From the NCBI RefSeq assembly GCF_016806125.1, contig NZ_CP047166.1, positions 3,906,001-3,970,000 of the forward strand: DNA of 64,000 nucleotides, in the 5' to 3' direction. This document shows, in pieces, positions 17,576-25,352 of the stretch; the stretch's first letter is position 1, and every line of letters begins with the position of its first letter. This DNA is from Ponticoccus alexandrii. Lineage in GTDB: Bacteria; Pseudomonadota; Alphaproteobacteria; Rhodobacterales; Rhodobacteraceae. The notes under the pieces are model-generated. The model was not told where the DNA came from. It searched no databases and saw nothing but the letters and a program-made list of their open reading frames with translations. Made by a program: the position numbers and the translations under genes.

Positions 17576-17763
17576 CCACCGCGCTCCGCCACCCGCAGGA
17601 CGGCGCATCCCCCCTTGCCAAGGCACGCGCTTTCAGCCATCGCTTGCCCCATGGGCCGGGCGATGGCGTCGCCCCCTTGCGAAGCCCAGTCCGTCCTGCA
17701 CGCCGGGACCTTGCTTTGCCACCGCGGCGGGGAAGGTATGCCCCGCGCGGAAAGGAGGGTTTC

Positions 17764-18966
17764 ATGGAACGTCCCCAGCATTACCGCTTTCATCAGGGTG
17801 AAAAGTCCCTGCCCTTTGCGCCCGCCGAATACGACGCGCGCCTCAAGGGTCTGAGGGCCATCATGGCCGATATGGGCGTCGAGGCCTGCGTACTGACCTC
17901 GATGCACAACATCGCCTACTATTCGGGCTTTCTGTATCTGTCCTTCGGGCGGCCCTACGGGCTGGTCGTGACCGCGACCGACAGCGTCACCATCAGCGCG
18001 GGCATCGACGCCGCCCAGCCGTGGCGGCGCAGCCATGGCGACAACATCACCTATACCGACTGGGCGCGGAACAACTTCTGGCGCGCGGTGGAATCGGTGG
18101 CGGGCACCGGAAAGGTCATCGGCTACGAGGGCGATCACCTGACGCTGGTGCAGATGTCCCTGCTCGAGGAATTCCTGCGCCCCGTCCTGTCGTTGGACAT
18201 CGCCCCCGCCACCATGCGGCAACGCATGATGAAATCCCCCGCAGAGCTTGACCTGATCCGCGCCGGGGCCGCCGTGGCGGACGTGGGCGGCTATGCCATC
18301 CGGGACGCGATCCGCGAGGGCACGCGCGAGATCGACGTCGCCATGGCGGGCCGCGACGCGATGGAACTGGAAATCGCGAAGCGCTTTCCCGAGGCCGAGT
18401 ATCGCGACACATGGGTCTGGTTCCAGTCCGGCATCAACACCGACGGCGCCCACAACCCGGTCACCGCCCGCCAGTTGCAACGCGGGGATATCCTGTCGCT
18501 GAACGCCTTCCCGATGATCTCGGGCTATTACACCGCGCTCGAACGGACGCTTTTCGTCGGAGAGGTCGACGCGGCCAGCCTGAAGATCTGGGAGGCCAAC
18601 GTCGCCGCCCATGAATACGGCATGTCGCTGTTGAAGCCGGGCGCGGTCTGCTCCGAGGTGACGGGCAAGATCAATGCCTTCCTCGCCGAACGCGACCTTC
18701 TGCAATACCGCACCTTCGGCTACGGCCACAGCTTCGGCCTGCTCTCGCATTACTATGGCCGCGAAGCGGGGCTGGAACTGCGCGAGGATATCGACACGGT
18801 GCTTCAGCCCGGCATGGTCATCAGCATGGAGCCGATGCTGACCATCCCCGAGGGCCAGCCCGGCGCCGGGGGCTACCGCGAGCACGATATCCTCTTCATC
18901 ACCGAAGAAGGCGCCGAGAACATCACCGGCTACCCCTACGGCCCGGAAACCAACGTCGTCGGCTGA
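17764..18966 (+). CDS. creatinase (creatine amidinohydrolase), M24 family
   Basis: A 400-residue member of the pita-bread M24 fold, close in length to pseudomonad creatinases, hydrolysing creatine to sarcosine and urea. Family blocks are NIAYYSGFLYLSFGRPYG in the N-terminal domain and WFQSGINTDGAHNPVTAR, FPMISGYYTALERTLFVGE, TFGYGHSFGLLSHYYGREAG and GGYREHDILFITEEGAENI in the catalytic domain. Creatinases do not need the metal site of related aminopeptidases. The start follows GGAAAGGAGGG. No sarcosine oxidase or creatininase lies nearby, so the role is by family only; a related amidinohydrolase or dimethylsulfoniopropionate-lyase-like M24 enzyme is less likely. Confidence 0.87.
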   Translation: MERPQHYRFHQGEKSLPFAPAEYDARLKGLRAIMADMGVEACVLTSMHNIAYYSGFLYLSFGRPYGLVVTATDSVTISAGIDAAQPWRRSHGDNITYTDWARNNFWRAVESVAGTGKVIGYEGDHLTLVQMSLLEEFLRPVLSLDIAPATMRQRMMKSPAELDLIRAGAAVADVGGYAIRDAIREGTREIDVAMAGRDAMELEIAKRFPEAEYRDTWVWFQSGINTDGAHNPVTARQLQRGDILSLNAFPMISGYYTALERTLFVGEVDAASLKIWEANVAAHEYGMSLLKPGAVCSEVTGKINAFLAERDLLQYRTFGYGHSFGLLSHYYGREAGLELREDIDTVLQPGMVISMEPMLTIPEGQPGAGGYREHDILFITEEGAENITGYPYGPETNVVG

Positions 18967-19044
18967 CCCGCCGGGCGGCCCGCTTCCCAGGGCCGCCCCA
19001 CGGATGCACAACACCGCTCCCTGCCTGCGATCCGCGCGGGCGAC

Positions 19045-19110
19045 CCATGTTTCTTCTGTCCCGAAATATCCCGGGGGGAGGCCGCAGGCCGGGGGGCAGA
19101 GCCTCCGCTG
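19045..19110 (-). repeat. intergenic stem-loop repeat, family A
   Basis: Read on the minus strand: GGAGGCTCTGCCCCCC, then a CCTGCGG segment, then the conserved tail CCCGGGATATTTCGGGACAG and AGAAGAAAC. It lies just past the arfB stop in the orientation of arfB, and also after the convergent creatinase gene. Confidence 0.7.
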
Positions 19111-19120
19111 TCTCGCCGGA

Positions 19121-19540
19121 TCAATCCGGCTCCACCCGCCCACGCAAGGCCTTGACCTCGCCGCGCTCCTTCTTGGCCTTCAGGCGCCGCTTCTTCGATC
19201 CCAGCGTCGGCTTGGTAGCAATCCGCCGCTTTGGCTTTTCCAGCGCCTTGCGGATCAGCTCTGCCAGCCGCTCGCGCGCGATTTCGCGGTTGCGGGCCTG
19301 GCTGCGGGTGTCCTCGACCTGCAACACCAGCGCGCCTTCCTTGGTCCAGCGCCGCCCGGCGATCCGGCGCAGGCGGGATTTCACCGGAGCGGGAAGGTTC
19401 GGCGAACGCTCCGCCTCAAAACGCAATTCGACCGCGGTCGAGACCTTGTTGACGTTCTGCCCGCCGGGACCCGAAGAGCGGACAAATTGCTCTGTCAGTT
19501 CCCAATCTTCGATGGCGATGCGGTCGTTGATTCTCAGCAT
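19121..19540 (-). CDS. arfB: alternative ribosome-rescue factor ArfB (YaeJ/ICT1 family)
   Basis: A 139-residue peptidyl-tRNA hydrolase that enters the empty mRNA channel of stalled ribosomes and releases the nascent chain. The catalytic GGQ (residues 26-28) sits in VRSSGPGGQNVNKVST. The C-terminal tail is strongly basic (KPKRRIATKPTLGSKKRRL), as required for binding in the mRNA tunnel. ATG 19540 is preferred; a TTG two codons upstream is also in frame. It lies 133 nt downstream of a 46-codon ORF carrying an extended Shine-Dalgarno sequence, with a hairpin between them. Confidence 0.92.
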   Translation of the reverse strand: MLRINDRIAIEDWELTEQFVRSSGPGGQNVNKVSTAVELRFEAERSPNLPAPVKSRLRRIAGRRWTKEGALVLQVEDTRSQARNREIARERLAELIRKALEKPKRRIATKPTLGSKKRRLKAKKERGEVKALRGRVEPD

Positions 19541-19582
19541 GGGCAATAGATGGGCCGGCGGCCAGCCGTGTAAAGAACTGGA

Positions 19583-19608
19583 AAGGGCCGCCCCGTGGGA
19601 CGGCCCTT
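19583..19608 (-). terminator. hairpin upstream of arfB (terminator or attenuator)
   Basis: AAGGGCCG and CGGCCCTT form a perfect 8-bp stem around a 10-nt loop. On the minus strand it is followed by a weak T-rich stretch. It lies 43 nt before the arfB start and 66 nt past the small ORF at 19674-19814, so it could end the upstream transcript or control read-through into arfB. Confidence 0.5.
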
Positions 19609-19673
19609 CGAGAATTCGGAGGCGGGCCGGTTAGGCACTGCCAATCCGGGGAATTCACCCCAGGGGTCTGCCC

Positions 19674-19814
19674 CTAGAGCGCGCCCTCCCGAACTGTTCC
19701 GACACCCTTCTCCAATGCTTCTCTCGACACTGGATCACCTCCTTTCAGCTGTTGAAAACGCAAGATCAGCGTTGCACGCAATCCCGCATTCACAAAGCCC
19801 TTTTTACCTATCAT
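19674..19814 (-). CDS. small ORF coupled to the queuosine-precursor transporter
   Basis: A 46-codon ORF whose ATG overlaps the stop of the upstream transporter gene (ATGA). The product starts MIGKKGFVNAGLRATLILRF and ends EKGVGTVREGAL; it is basic and probably helical. GC is about 50% in its first half, well below its surroundings. Codons 24-28 (Lys-Gly-Gly-Asp-Pro) are the perfect extended Shine-Dalgarno sequence at 19731-19745, which would also drive an in-frame GTG at 19730 giving an 18-residue product. Either reading is unproven. Confidence 0.4.
   Translation of the reverse strand: MIGKKGFVNAGLRATLILRFQQLKGGDPVSREALEKGVGTVREGAL
19731..19745 (-). promoter_or_regulatory. perfect extended Shine-Dalgarno sequence
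   Basis: On the minus strand this reads AAAGGAGGTGATCCA, the full complement of the 16S rRNA 3' tail (UGGAUCACCUCCUUU), immediately followed by GTG at an ordinary core spacing of 7 nt. Other ribosome sites in the window pair over 4-7 nt. The flanks do not resemble 16S rRNA, so it is not a gene fragment. Confidence 0.6.
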
Positions 19815-20452
19815 GCGAAATTTCGCGACGCGGTTGCCTTCGAAACGATCACTTTGAAAGGCACTAGAGCGATCAACGCCAAAGACAACTTCACCAGCCA
19901 GTCCGCGAGGCCGAGAGAGACCCAGAGCGGCGCCACCGGACCGACGCCCAAGAGCGGCAGGGTCTCGCCCGCCCATGACACGTCGTTGCCCGGCTCGAGG
20001 AAGGTCAGCGCGCCGGAGAAGGCGATGGTAAAGAAGATCGCGGTGTCGAGCGAGGAGCCGACCAGCGTGGAGGCCAGCGGCGCGCGCCACCATTTGCCCG
20101 CGCGCAGGCGGTCGAAGATCGCCACGTCGACCATCTGGGCGGTCAGGAAGGCAAGGCCCGAGGCCAGCGCCACCCGCAGCGTCACGGCGGGGAAGGTGTA
20201 GCCGTCGCCCTGCAGCATGATCTGCGTGCCGATGAGCGAGCAGATGACACCCACGACGAAACCGGCAAAGACCACGCGCCGCGCGGCGGGCGCGCCGTAG
20301 AGGCGGTTCATCAGGTCGGTGACGAGGAAGGCGAGGGGATAGGTGAAGGCCCCCCAGGTCAGCCAGTTGCCGAAGAGGAACTGGACGAGAATGTTCGAGG
20401 CCAGCACGATGGCGGCCATGGCAAGAATGCCGGGAATATGCTTGCGCGTCAT
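19811..20452 (-). CDS. queuosine precursor transporter (VUT/YhhQ family)
   Basis: A 213-residue inner-membrane protein expected to import preQ0/preQ1 for queuosine modification of tRNA. Family blocks are WLTWGAFTYPLAFLVTDLMN near residues 30-50, YGAPAARRVVFAGFVVG, and the C-terminal ASTLVGSSLDTAIFFTIAFS. About six membrane segments are visible. ATG 20452 is chosen; the upstream open frame is Pro/Arg/Thr-rich and non-coding. Its stop overlaps the start of the 46-codon ORF. Confidence 0.88.
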   Translation of the reverse strand: MTRKHIPGILAMAAIVLASNILVQFLFGNWLTWGAFTYPLAFLVTDLMNRLYGAPAARRVVFAGFVVGVICSLIGTQIMLQGDGYTFPAVTLRVALASGLAFLTAQMVDVAIFDRLRAGKWWRAPLASTLVGSSLDTAIFFTIAFSGALTFLEPGNDVSWAGETLPLLGVGPVAPLWVSLGLADWLVKLSLALIALVPFKVIVSKATASRNFA

Positions 20453-20959
20453 GGTTGGACCCGTTTTTGCAAGGTTGCGGGGACTTGGCCCGCCGGTGCG
20501 GACGGGCGGGCTATAACGATGCCGCGCCCTTGTGGCAAGGGGCGTGGAGGGCGGCAGGCGCGTCGGGGGCGGGGTGCTTTGGGCAGCCGTGGCGTGCTCT
20601 AGCGAGCCGTGGCGTGGAGTTCTGACGGGCGCGCAGGGATGTCGGACGGGCGCGCGTGGATGGCGAGCGGCGGGGAGGCTTGCCGTCCGACGGGCGGGCA
20701 CTGCGCGGGCAGGCTCGGTGATCGATTGCCCGGAAAAGCCGTTGGAAGGGTGGGCGTGGCGCGGTGGTTGATCCGCGCGCTCGGGCTGCGCAGGCGGGGC
20801 ACATCAAGCAGGCGCTGGTCTGGATATCGACGGTCGGAGGGGGCGCTGCCCCCGCTCCTGCGGAGCCCCCCGGGATATTTCCGGACAGAAGAAGACGGGG
20901 CCATGTCGCCTTGCGCGCTGCCCGGTTTCGCTGGCGGAGCATGGCAGGGGCGTGGCGGA
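20453..20959. other. 507-nt gap upstream of the queuosine transporter
   Basis: It holds no gene I can support. It contains a family A repeat (20837-20894), two copies of GCCGTGGCGTG about 20 nt apart near 20586 and 20606, and GC-rich sequence with arginine-rich random frames. The transporter promoter presumably lies near 20470-20520, but no convincing -35/-10 pair is visible. Confidence 0.5.
20837..20894 (+). repeat. intergenic stem-loop repeat, family A
   Basis: GGAGGGGGCGCTGCCCCC, then CTCCTGCGGAG, then the conserved tail CCCCGGGATATTTCCGGACA and GAAGAAG. Unlike the other full copies, it is not in the 3' orientation of an adjacent gene: both flanking genes are on the minus strand. Confidence 0.7.
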
Positions 20960-21856
20960 TCAGGAGTCTTCGGGGACGCGGTATTCCACGAATTCGGTGC
21001 GCTGGATCGGTTGGAAGTTGTCGTCCGAGATCATCGTCAGCCGGATGTCGCCTTCCGCGTCGCGCCAGACCGAGAGGCCTTCGAGGTTGTCGTGGCGCAG
21101 GGTGTGCGTGATCAGCAGCGTGTCGTCCTGCACGATCCGGTCGTCCTCCAGCGTGAAGCGCCGCACCCGGCTGCGGAAACCGAAGCCGGAGAAGCCGCGT
21201 TCCAGCGTGTAGAGGCGGCCTTCGTCGTCGAAATCCGCGCCGACCATCAGGAAGCCGTTCGACCGCGCGATGGAAAAGGGCTGCGTCCATGTCTCGCCCT
21301 CGAGGCGGTAGACCGGGAAAGGCCGCGTCAGCTGTCCCGACCGCTCGGGGATGGCGTGAAGGCGCCCCTGCCCGTCCACGGCCAAGGCCTCGAGCCCGCC
21401 GTTCTCGTTGGGGATCGCCTCGAAGGCCGGGGCGACGGGAACCCATTCCGCCCGCTCCAGCGTCGGATAGGTCCAGACGCGGTGATAGCCCTCGAAGGAG
21501 ATGAAGATGCGCCCCTGCCCGTCGATGGCGAGGCCCTCGGCGTCGGCCATGAAAGGGTCGACCACCCGCCCGAAGGTGTTGCCCAGCCGGGTCAGCGTCG
21601 CCTCTTCGATGCCCGCGATCCGGCCCGCTTCGCGCCGGAAGCGGCCCGTCGCCAGCGCGCCCCGGTCCGAAATCGTGGTGAAGCCGGCGCCGTCCGCCGA
21701 GACCTCGAGCCCCGAGAAGCCGCCGAAGCCCTCGGTTTCCCATGTCCACGTATAGCTGCCGAGGTATTCCGCCGGGGTGATCTGCGCCGCCGAGGCCGTC
21801 AGCCAGAGGCACGAGACGAAGAGCGCCGCAAGACGGCGTGTGAAACGCGGAAGCAC
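20960..21856 (-). CDS. secreted esterase-like phytase-family protein
   Basis: A 298-residue periplasmic protein with signal peptide ending SCLWLTASAA. The mature part has beta-propeller-like repeats of the phytase-like esterase family: GGFSGLEVSADGAGFTTISD, GLAIDGQGRIFISFEGYHRV, GLEALAVDGQGRLHAIPE and NLEGLSVWRDAEGDIRLTM. Such proteins are annotated as esterase-like, and the substrate is rarely known. It ends the minus-strand group that contains mepA. Confidence 0.82.
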   Translation of the reverse strand: MLPRFTRRLAALFVSCLWLTASAAQITPAEYLGSYTWTWETEGFGGFSGLEVSADGAGFTTISDRGALATGRFRREAGRIAGIEEATLTRLGNTFGRVVDPFMADAEGLAIDGQGRIFISFEGYHRVWTYPTLERAEWVPVAPAFEAIPNENGGLEALAVDGQGRLHAIPERSGQLTRPFPVYRLEGETWTQPFSIARSNGFLMVGADFDDEGRLYTLERGFSGFGFRSRVRRFTLEDDRIVQDDTLLITHTLRHDNLEGLSVWRDAEGDIRLTMISDDNFQPIQRTEFVEYRVPEDS

Positions 21857-21863
21857 TGGGCGC

Positions 21864-22784
21864 TCAGTTCGCGGCCAGCACGTCTGCGCATTGCGCGGGC
21901 AGGTCGCCCATGGTCAACTCGCGCTTGGGCGGCGCGGGCTTCGCATTGGGATCGGGCGGCGGCGGGTTGAGGATGTTGTTCACCCAGGCCTGTGCGTCGG
22001 CGCAGCCATCCCCGGCGGGCGGTGCGGCCTGATCGACGCAGCCCTTGGCGCCCCGGGGGCAGCTCAGCCGGACGTGGAAGTGGTAGTGGTGGCCGTACCA
22101 CGGGCGCACCTTGCGCAGCCACGCGCGGTCGCCCTTTTCGTCGTTGCACATCTGCACCTTGGCGCCGGGGAAGATGAAGATCCGCGCCACGCGCGGGTCG
22201 CTGGCGGCGGCCTTGACGATCTCGTGGTGCGCGCGGGTCCAGTTGTTGTTGGTGTACGCGCCCGAGGACCGCCGGGTGGAGATCGACGAGATGTTCTCGC
22301 GCTCGCGCGCCGAGAGGGACAGGTTGTTCGCGGGCAACATCCAGACATCGACATCCAGCCCGATCTGGTGGCTGGCATGGCCGGTCAGCATCGGCCCGCC
22401 GCGCGGCTGGCTCATGTCACCGATGTACAGCCCGTTCCACCCGGGCTGCTGCGCGGCCTTGCGGCTGAGGTCCTGCACGTAATCCACAAGCTCGGGGTGG
22501 CCCCAGTTGCGGTTGCGGCTGAGGCGCATCGCCTGCCACGTCGGGCCGGTCTCTGCCAGTTGCGCCCCACCGGCGAGGCACCCGCGCGAGTAGGAGCCAT
22601 AGGGCGCCGAACTCTGCTGCGAAGCGCCGGACTTGGCGCCGAACAGCTGCTTGGCCTGCTTCGAGGACAGCACCGGGTCGATGGAACGCGGACGCTCCAT
22701 CCGTTCGCCGGAGATGTCCCGCGGCGCGGGGCTGCAGGCCACCAGAGCGGCGGCCATGGTCAGGGAAATCAGGGTGCGGATCAT
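21864..22784 (-). CDS. mepA: penicillin-insensitive murein endopeptidase MepA
   Basis: A 306-residue peptidase of family M74 (LAS metallopeptidases) that cuts D-alanyl-meso-diaminopimelate cross-links in peptidoglycan. The signal region MIRTLISLTMAAALVACS contains a possible lipobox (LVAC). Zinc ligands are visible in GHASHQIGLDVDVWM and in RPWYGHHYHFHVRLSCP. Cysteines in GCLAGG, MCNDEK, SCPRGAKGC, GCADA and QCADV suggest disulfides. Its ATG overlaps the stop of the upstream MFS gene (22781-22784). Confidence 0.93.
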   Translation of the reverse strand: MIRTLISLTMAAALVACSPAPRDISGERMERPRSIDPVLSSKQAKQLFGAKSGASQQSSAPYGSYSRGCLAGGAQLAETGPTWQAMRLSRNRNWGHPELVDYVQDLSRKAAQQPGWNGLYIGDMSQPRGGPMLTGHASHQIGLDVDVWMLPANNLSLSARERENISSISTRRSSGAYTNNNWTRAHHEIVKAAASDPRVARIFIFPGAKVQMCNDEKGDRAWLRKVRPWYGHHYHFHVRLSCPRGAKGCVDQAAPPAGDGCADAQAWVNNILNPPPPDPNAKPAPPKRELTMGDLPAQCADVLAAN

Positions 22785-24148
22785 TCTGCTCGTGCTCCGT
22801 CTGGATGGACGTAGCGTAGCAGAAACAACCCCACGAGGAAAAGCAGGATCACCGGCAGGAAGGCCAGCTGGTTCGAATTCGTGATGACGGCGAAGGCGGT
22901 GATCAGCGCGGGCGCGAGGAAGGCAGTGGCCTTTCCGGCGAAGGCGAAAAGGCCGAAGGCCTCGCCCGGGTTATGCGGGTCGGTATGGCGCACCATCATG
23001 CTGCGCGAGGCCGAATAAAGCGCCCCGCCCGCGCCGCCGATGGCCGCGCCGCAGATGTAGAAGAGGATGTCCGGGACCTTCGATCCCTCCGCCAGCGGGA
23101 AGAAGAAGAGGTGCTCGCGCGACATGCCGACGATGATGGCGCCGACGCCGATCATGGCCCAGATGCAAATCGCGATGACGGGCTTCGGCCCCAGCCTGTG
23201 GTCCGCGATGCCGCCGATCCAAGAGATCACGGCGGCGGCCACGGCGGCGATGATGCCGAAGACGCCGATCTGGATCGTCTCCCAGTCCAGCACCTGCCGG
23301 GCGTAGATGCCGCCGTAGGCATAAAGCGCGGTCAGGGCGTCGCGGTAGAACAGCGAGGACAGCAGGAAAGCCCGGGTCGAAGGCTGCTTTGCCACGCGGC
23401 AGATGCTGGTCCAGAGACCGCCCAGAACCTCGTTGAAGCGCGGGCGCTGGCGATCGAGGCGCGGATCTTCACGCGTCCAGAGGATGAAGGGGATCAGGAA
23501 GACGGCGAACCAGATCGCGATGAAAGGCCCGACGAAGCGCGTGCCCTCGCGCATCTCGGGGTCGAGGCCGAAGGCGGGGGCCAGCGCGATCAGGGTCTTG
23601 CCGCTTTCGTTCTCGGCGAAGAAGAGCAGCATCAGGAAAAGCGCGACCACCCCGCCCCAATAGCCAAAGGCGGTGGCCCCGCCCGAGATGCGGCCGATTT
23701 CCTCTGGGGTGCCAAGCTCTGGCAGGAAGGCATTGTTGAGGTTGAAGGCGACCTCGGAGCAGACGAAGCCCAGCCAGAAAAGCGCCAGCGCAAGGATGAG
23801 GTTGGAGCCGTCGGGCATCAGCACCCACAGCGAGGCCGCGCAGGCCACAGCGAGGACGGTGAAGACGAGGATCCATGGCCGCTTGCGCCCCGAGGCATCG
23901 GCCCAGGCGCCGAGGAAGGGCGCCGAGAAGGCGATGATCAGCCCGGCCACGGTCTGCGCCGAGGACCAGAGCGTCTGCGCCTCGACCTTGGCGTCCTCCA
24001 CGGCGGTGCCCTGCGCGATCAGCATGTCGGTGGCGACGGCGGCAAAGTAGGGCGCGAAGATGAAGGTCAGGCCCAGCGTCGCATAGGGCTGCTGTGCCCA
24101 GTCGAAGAACATCCAGCCCCAGATGCGTTTCCTTGGTGAAGTGCCCAT
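22781..24148 (-). CDS. MFS transporter, UMF1 (Atg22-like) family
   Basis: A 455-residue integral membrane protein starting MGTSPRKRIWGWMFFDWAQQ. The FDWAQQPYATLGLTFIF block and the FSAPFLGAWADASGRKRPW loop after the second helix pair are typical of UMF1-family MFS transporters. About 12 membrane segments are present. ATG 24148 is preferred to the upstream ATG 24181 because conserved sequence begins there. It is coupled by a 4-nt overlap to mepA, so export or recycling of an envelope-derived compound is possible, but the substrate is unknown. Confidence 0.85.
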   Translation of the reverse strand: MGTSPRKRIWGWMFFDWAQQPYATLGLTFIFAPYFAAVATDMLIAQGTAVEDAKVEAQTLWSSAQTVAGLIIAFSAPFLGAWADASGRKRPWILVFTVLAVACAASLWVLMPDGSNLILALALFWLGFVCSEVAFNLNNAFLPELGTPEEIGRISGGATAFGYWGGVVALFLMLLFFAENESGKTLIALAPAFGLDPEMREGTRFVGPFIAIWFAVFLIPFILWTREDPRLDRQRPRFNEVLGGLWTSICRVAKQPSTRAFLLSSLFYRDALTALYAYGGIYARQVLDWETIQIGVFGIIAAVAAAVISWIGGIADHRLGPKPVIAICIWAMIGVGAIIVGMSREHLFFFPLAEGSKVPDILFYICGAAIGGAGGALYSASRSMMVRHTDPHNPGEAFGLFAFAGKATAFLAPALITAFAVITNSNQLAFLPVILLFLVGLFLLRYVHPDGARAE

Positions 24149-24236
24149 GCCTGCCCCCGTCTGCGTGGCGCGATAGAACATCCGGGGCGGGGAACTGTCC
24201 AGTGGGATGGGTCCGGTGCTGCCGCCCGCCCTCGTG

Positions 24237-24773
24237 TCAGTCCTGTGCCGGGGGCCAGGGCCGCTGGTCCTCGGAGGCGATCCAGCCCTGCACCCAGTCC
24301 GGCAGCCTCGGCGAGGGTTCGGCGTGGCGCATCGCCCGCATCACCCGCTCCGGCGCGACGATCCCGTTGCGGTCCGTGCAGGCCGTGCGAAAAACCGCGT
24401 GACTGGAGCAGTCCCCGTCCGGGCGCCACATGCTCTGGTCGATGTAGCTGAAGCGCCGGTCCCAGCCCAGAAAGCGCGAGCGGATCTCGATGCGGTCAAA
24501 CATCCGCACCCGGCGGCGGTAACGCACGACCGACCCCGCGACGGTCAGGCCCCAGCGCTCTTCCTTCAGCACGTCCACCAGCCCGGTGCGCACCGCGAAG
24601 GGGATGCGCCCGAGGTCGTAGATCGTCAGCGTGCGCCCGTTGTTGAGCTCGTTCCACGGGTCGAGGTCCCAGGGCAGGCAAAGGTGATGCGAGACATGGG
24701 TGTCGAAGAGGCCCAGCCGGGGCTGGCTCTTGGCGCGGCGGGTGTCCTTGAGGAGGCGGAAGAACGGGTACAT
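24237..24773 (-). CDS. acyl-CoA thioesterase-like protein (hot-dog fold, 4HBT type)
   Basis: A 178-residue protein with a near-ideal ribosome site (AAAGGAG, 9 nt from the ATG). The segment CLPWDLDPWNELNNGRTLTI followed by YDLGRIPFAV is the 4HBT active-site region, in which Asp and Asn replace the more common layout. The middle GLTVAGSVVRYRRRVRMFDR is the usual central strand pair. It resembles THEM6-like thioesterases. It is divergent from yggT with 132 nt between the starts. Confidence 0.8.
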   Translation of the reverse strand: MYPFFRLLKDTRRAKSQPRLGLFDTHVSHHLCLPWDLDPWNELNNGRTLTIYDLGRIPFAVRTGLVDVLKEERWGLTVAGSVVRYRRRVRMFDRIEIRSRFLGWDRRFSYIDQSMWRPDGDCSSHAVFRTACTDRNGIVAPERVMRAMRHAEPSPRLPDWVQGWIASEDQRPWPPAQD

Positions 24774-24905
24774 GGGCGGGTCTCCTTTGTGCCCTCGCTG
24801 CCGCGCTGCCGCGCCCACGTCAACCGCAACCCTGCGGCACACTTGCCCTTTACCCTTGCCGTGCTTAGGTCTGCGCCGACCCCGGTTCATGACGAAAGGC
24901 CCGCG

Positions 24906-25199
24906 ATGCAGTCCCTTTACCAGATCATCATGCTGATCCTCGACGTGGTGTGGTTCATCATCATCGCCCATGTCATCATGAGCTGGCTGATCAATTTCCA
25001 GGTCCTCAACCTGCGTCAGCCGCTGGTCGCGCAGATCTGGGACGGCCTGAACCGCCTGCTGGAACCGATCTATTCCAAGATCCGCCAGGTCCTGCCGCAG
25101 ATGGGCGGGCTGGACCTCGCGCCGCTGGTGGCCCTGCTGGGCCTGCTGGCGATCCGCATCGTCCTGCAGAACAACGCCGGCCTGTTCTACAGCTACTGA
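24906..25199 (+). CDS. YggT family membrane protein
   Basis: A 97-residue protein with two hydrophobic segments (IIMLILDVVWFIIIAHVIMS and DLAPLVALLGLLAIRIVLQ) joined by the conserved loop QPLVAQIWDGLNRLLEPIYS. The layout is typical of YggT/YlmG proteins, which are linked to membrane organisation or division. The start at 24906 follows a weak ribosome site. Confidence 0.88.
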   Translation: MQSLYQIIMLILDVVWFIIIAHVIMSWLINFQVLNLRQPLVAQIWDGLNRLLEPIYSKIRQVLPQMGGLDLAPLVALLGLLAIRIVLQNNAGLFYSY

Positions 25200-25210
25200 C
25201 CGGTGCGGCG

Positions 25211-25265
25211 CGAAGTCTTCGACGAAGACTTCGGACGCGGGCAGAGTCTTCGACGAAGACTCTGC
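25211..25265. repeat. double palindrome element, family B (1-nt centre)
   Basis: There are two near-perfect palindromes: 25211-25233 with 11-bp arms (CGAAGTCTTCG) and 25241-25265 with 12-bp arms (GCAGAGTCTTCG), each with a single central A. Both share the core GTCTTCG-A-CGAAGAC, but their outer arms differ and pair internally. It lies 12 nt after the yggT stop. Related elements are at 60010-60054 and 61010-61052. Confidence 0.85.
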
Positions 25266-25352
25266 GGCGACCCGCCCCGAGTTGGGGGTTGATTCACCGA
25301 ATCTTAATGTGGGATTGTCGATGCTGAGCAGACACAAGATATCGACAGGCCC

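Noticed and set aside
17764-18966. Methionine aminopeptidase or Xaa-Pro dipeptidase
   Set aside because: The N-terminal creatinase domain and GYYTALERTLFVGE and GGYREHDILFI blocks favour creatinase over metal-dependent M24 peptidases.
19731-19745. Fragment of a 16S rRNA 3' end
   Set aside because: Only the terminal 15-16 nt match; sequence on both sides shows no similarity to 16S rRNA or its processing stem.
20453-20520. PreQ1 riboswitch upstream of the queuosine-precursor transporter
   Set aside because: An A-rich CAAAAACGGG segment is present, but the conserved GGUUC stem-loop and pseudoknot pairing of preQ1-I are not.
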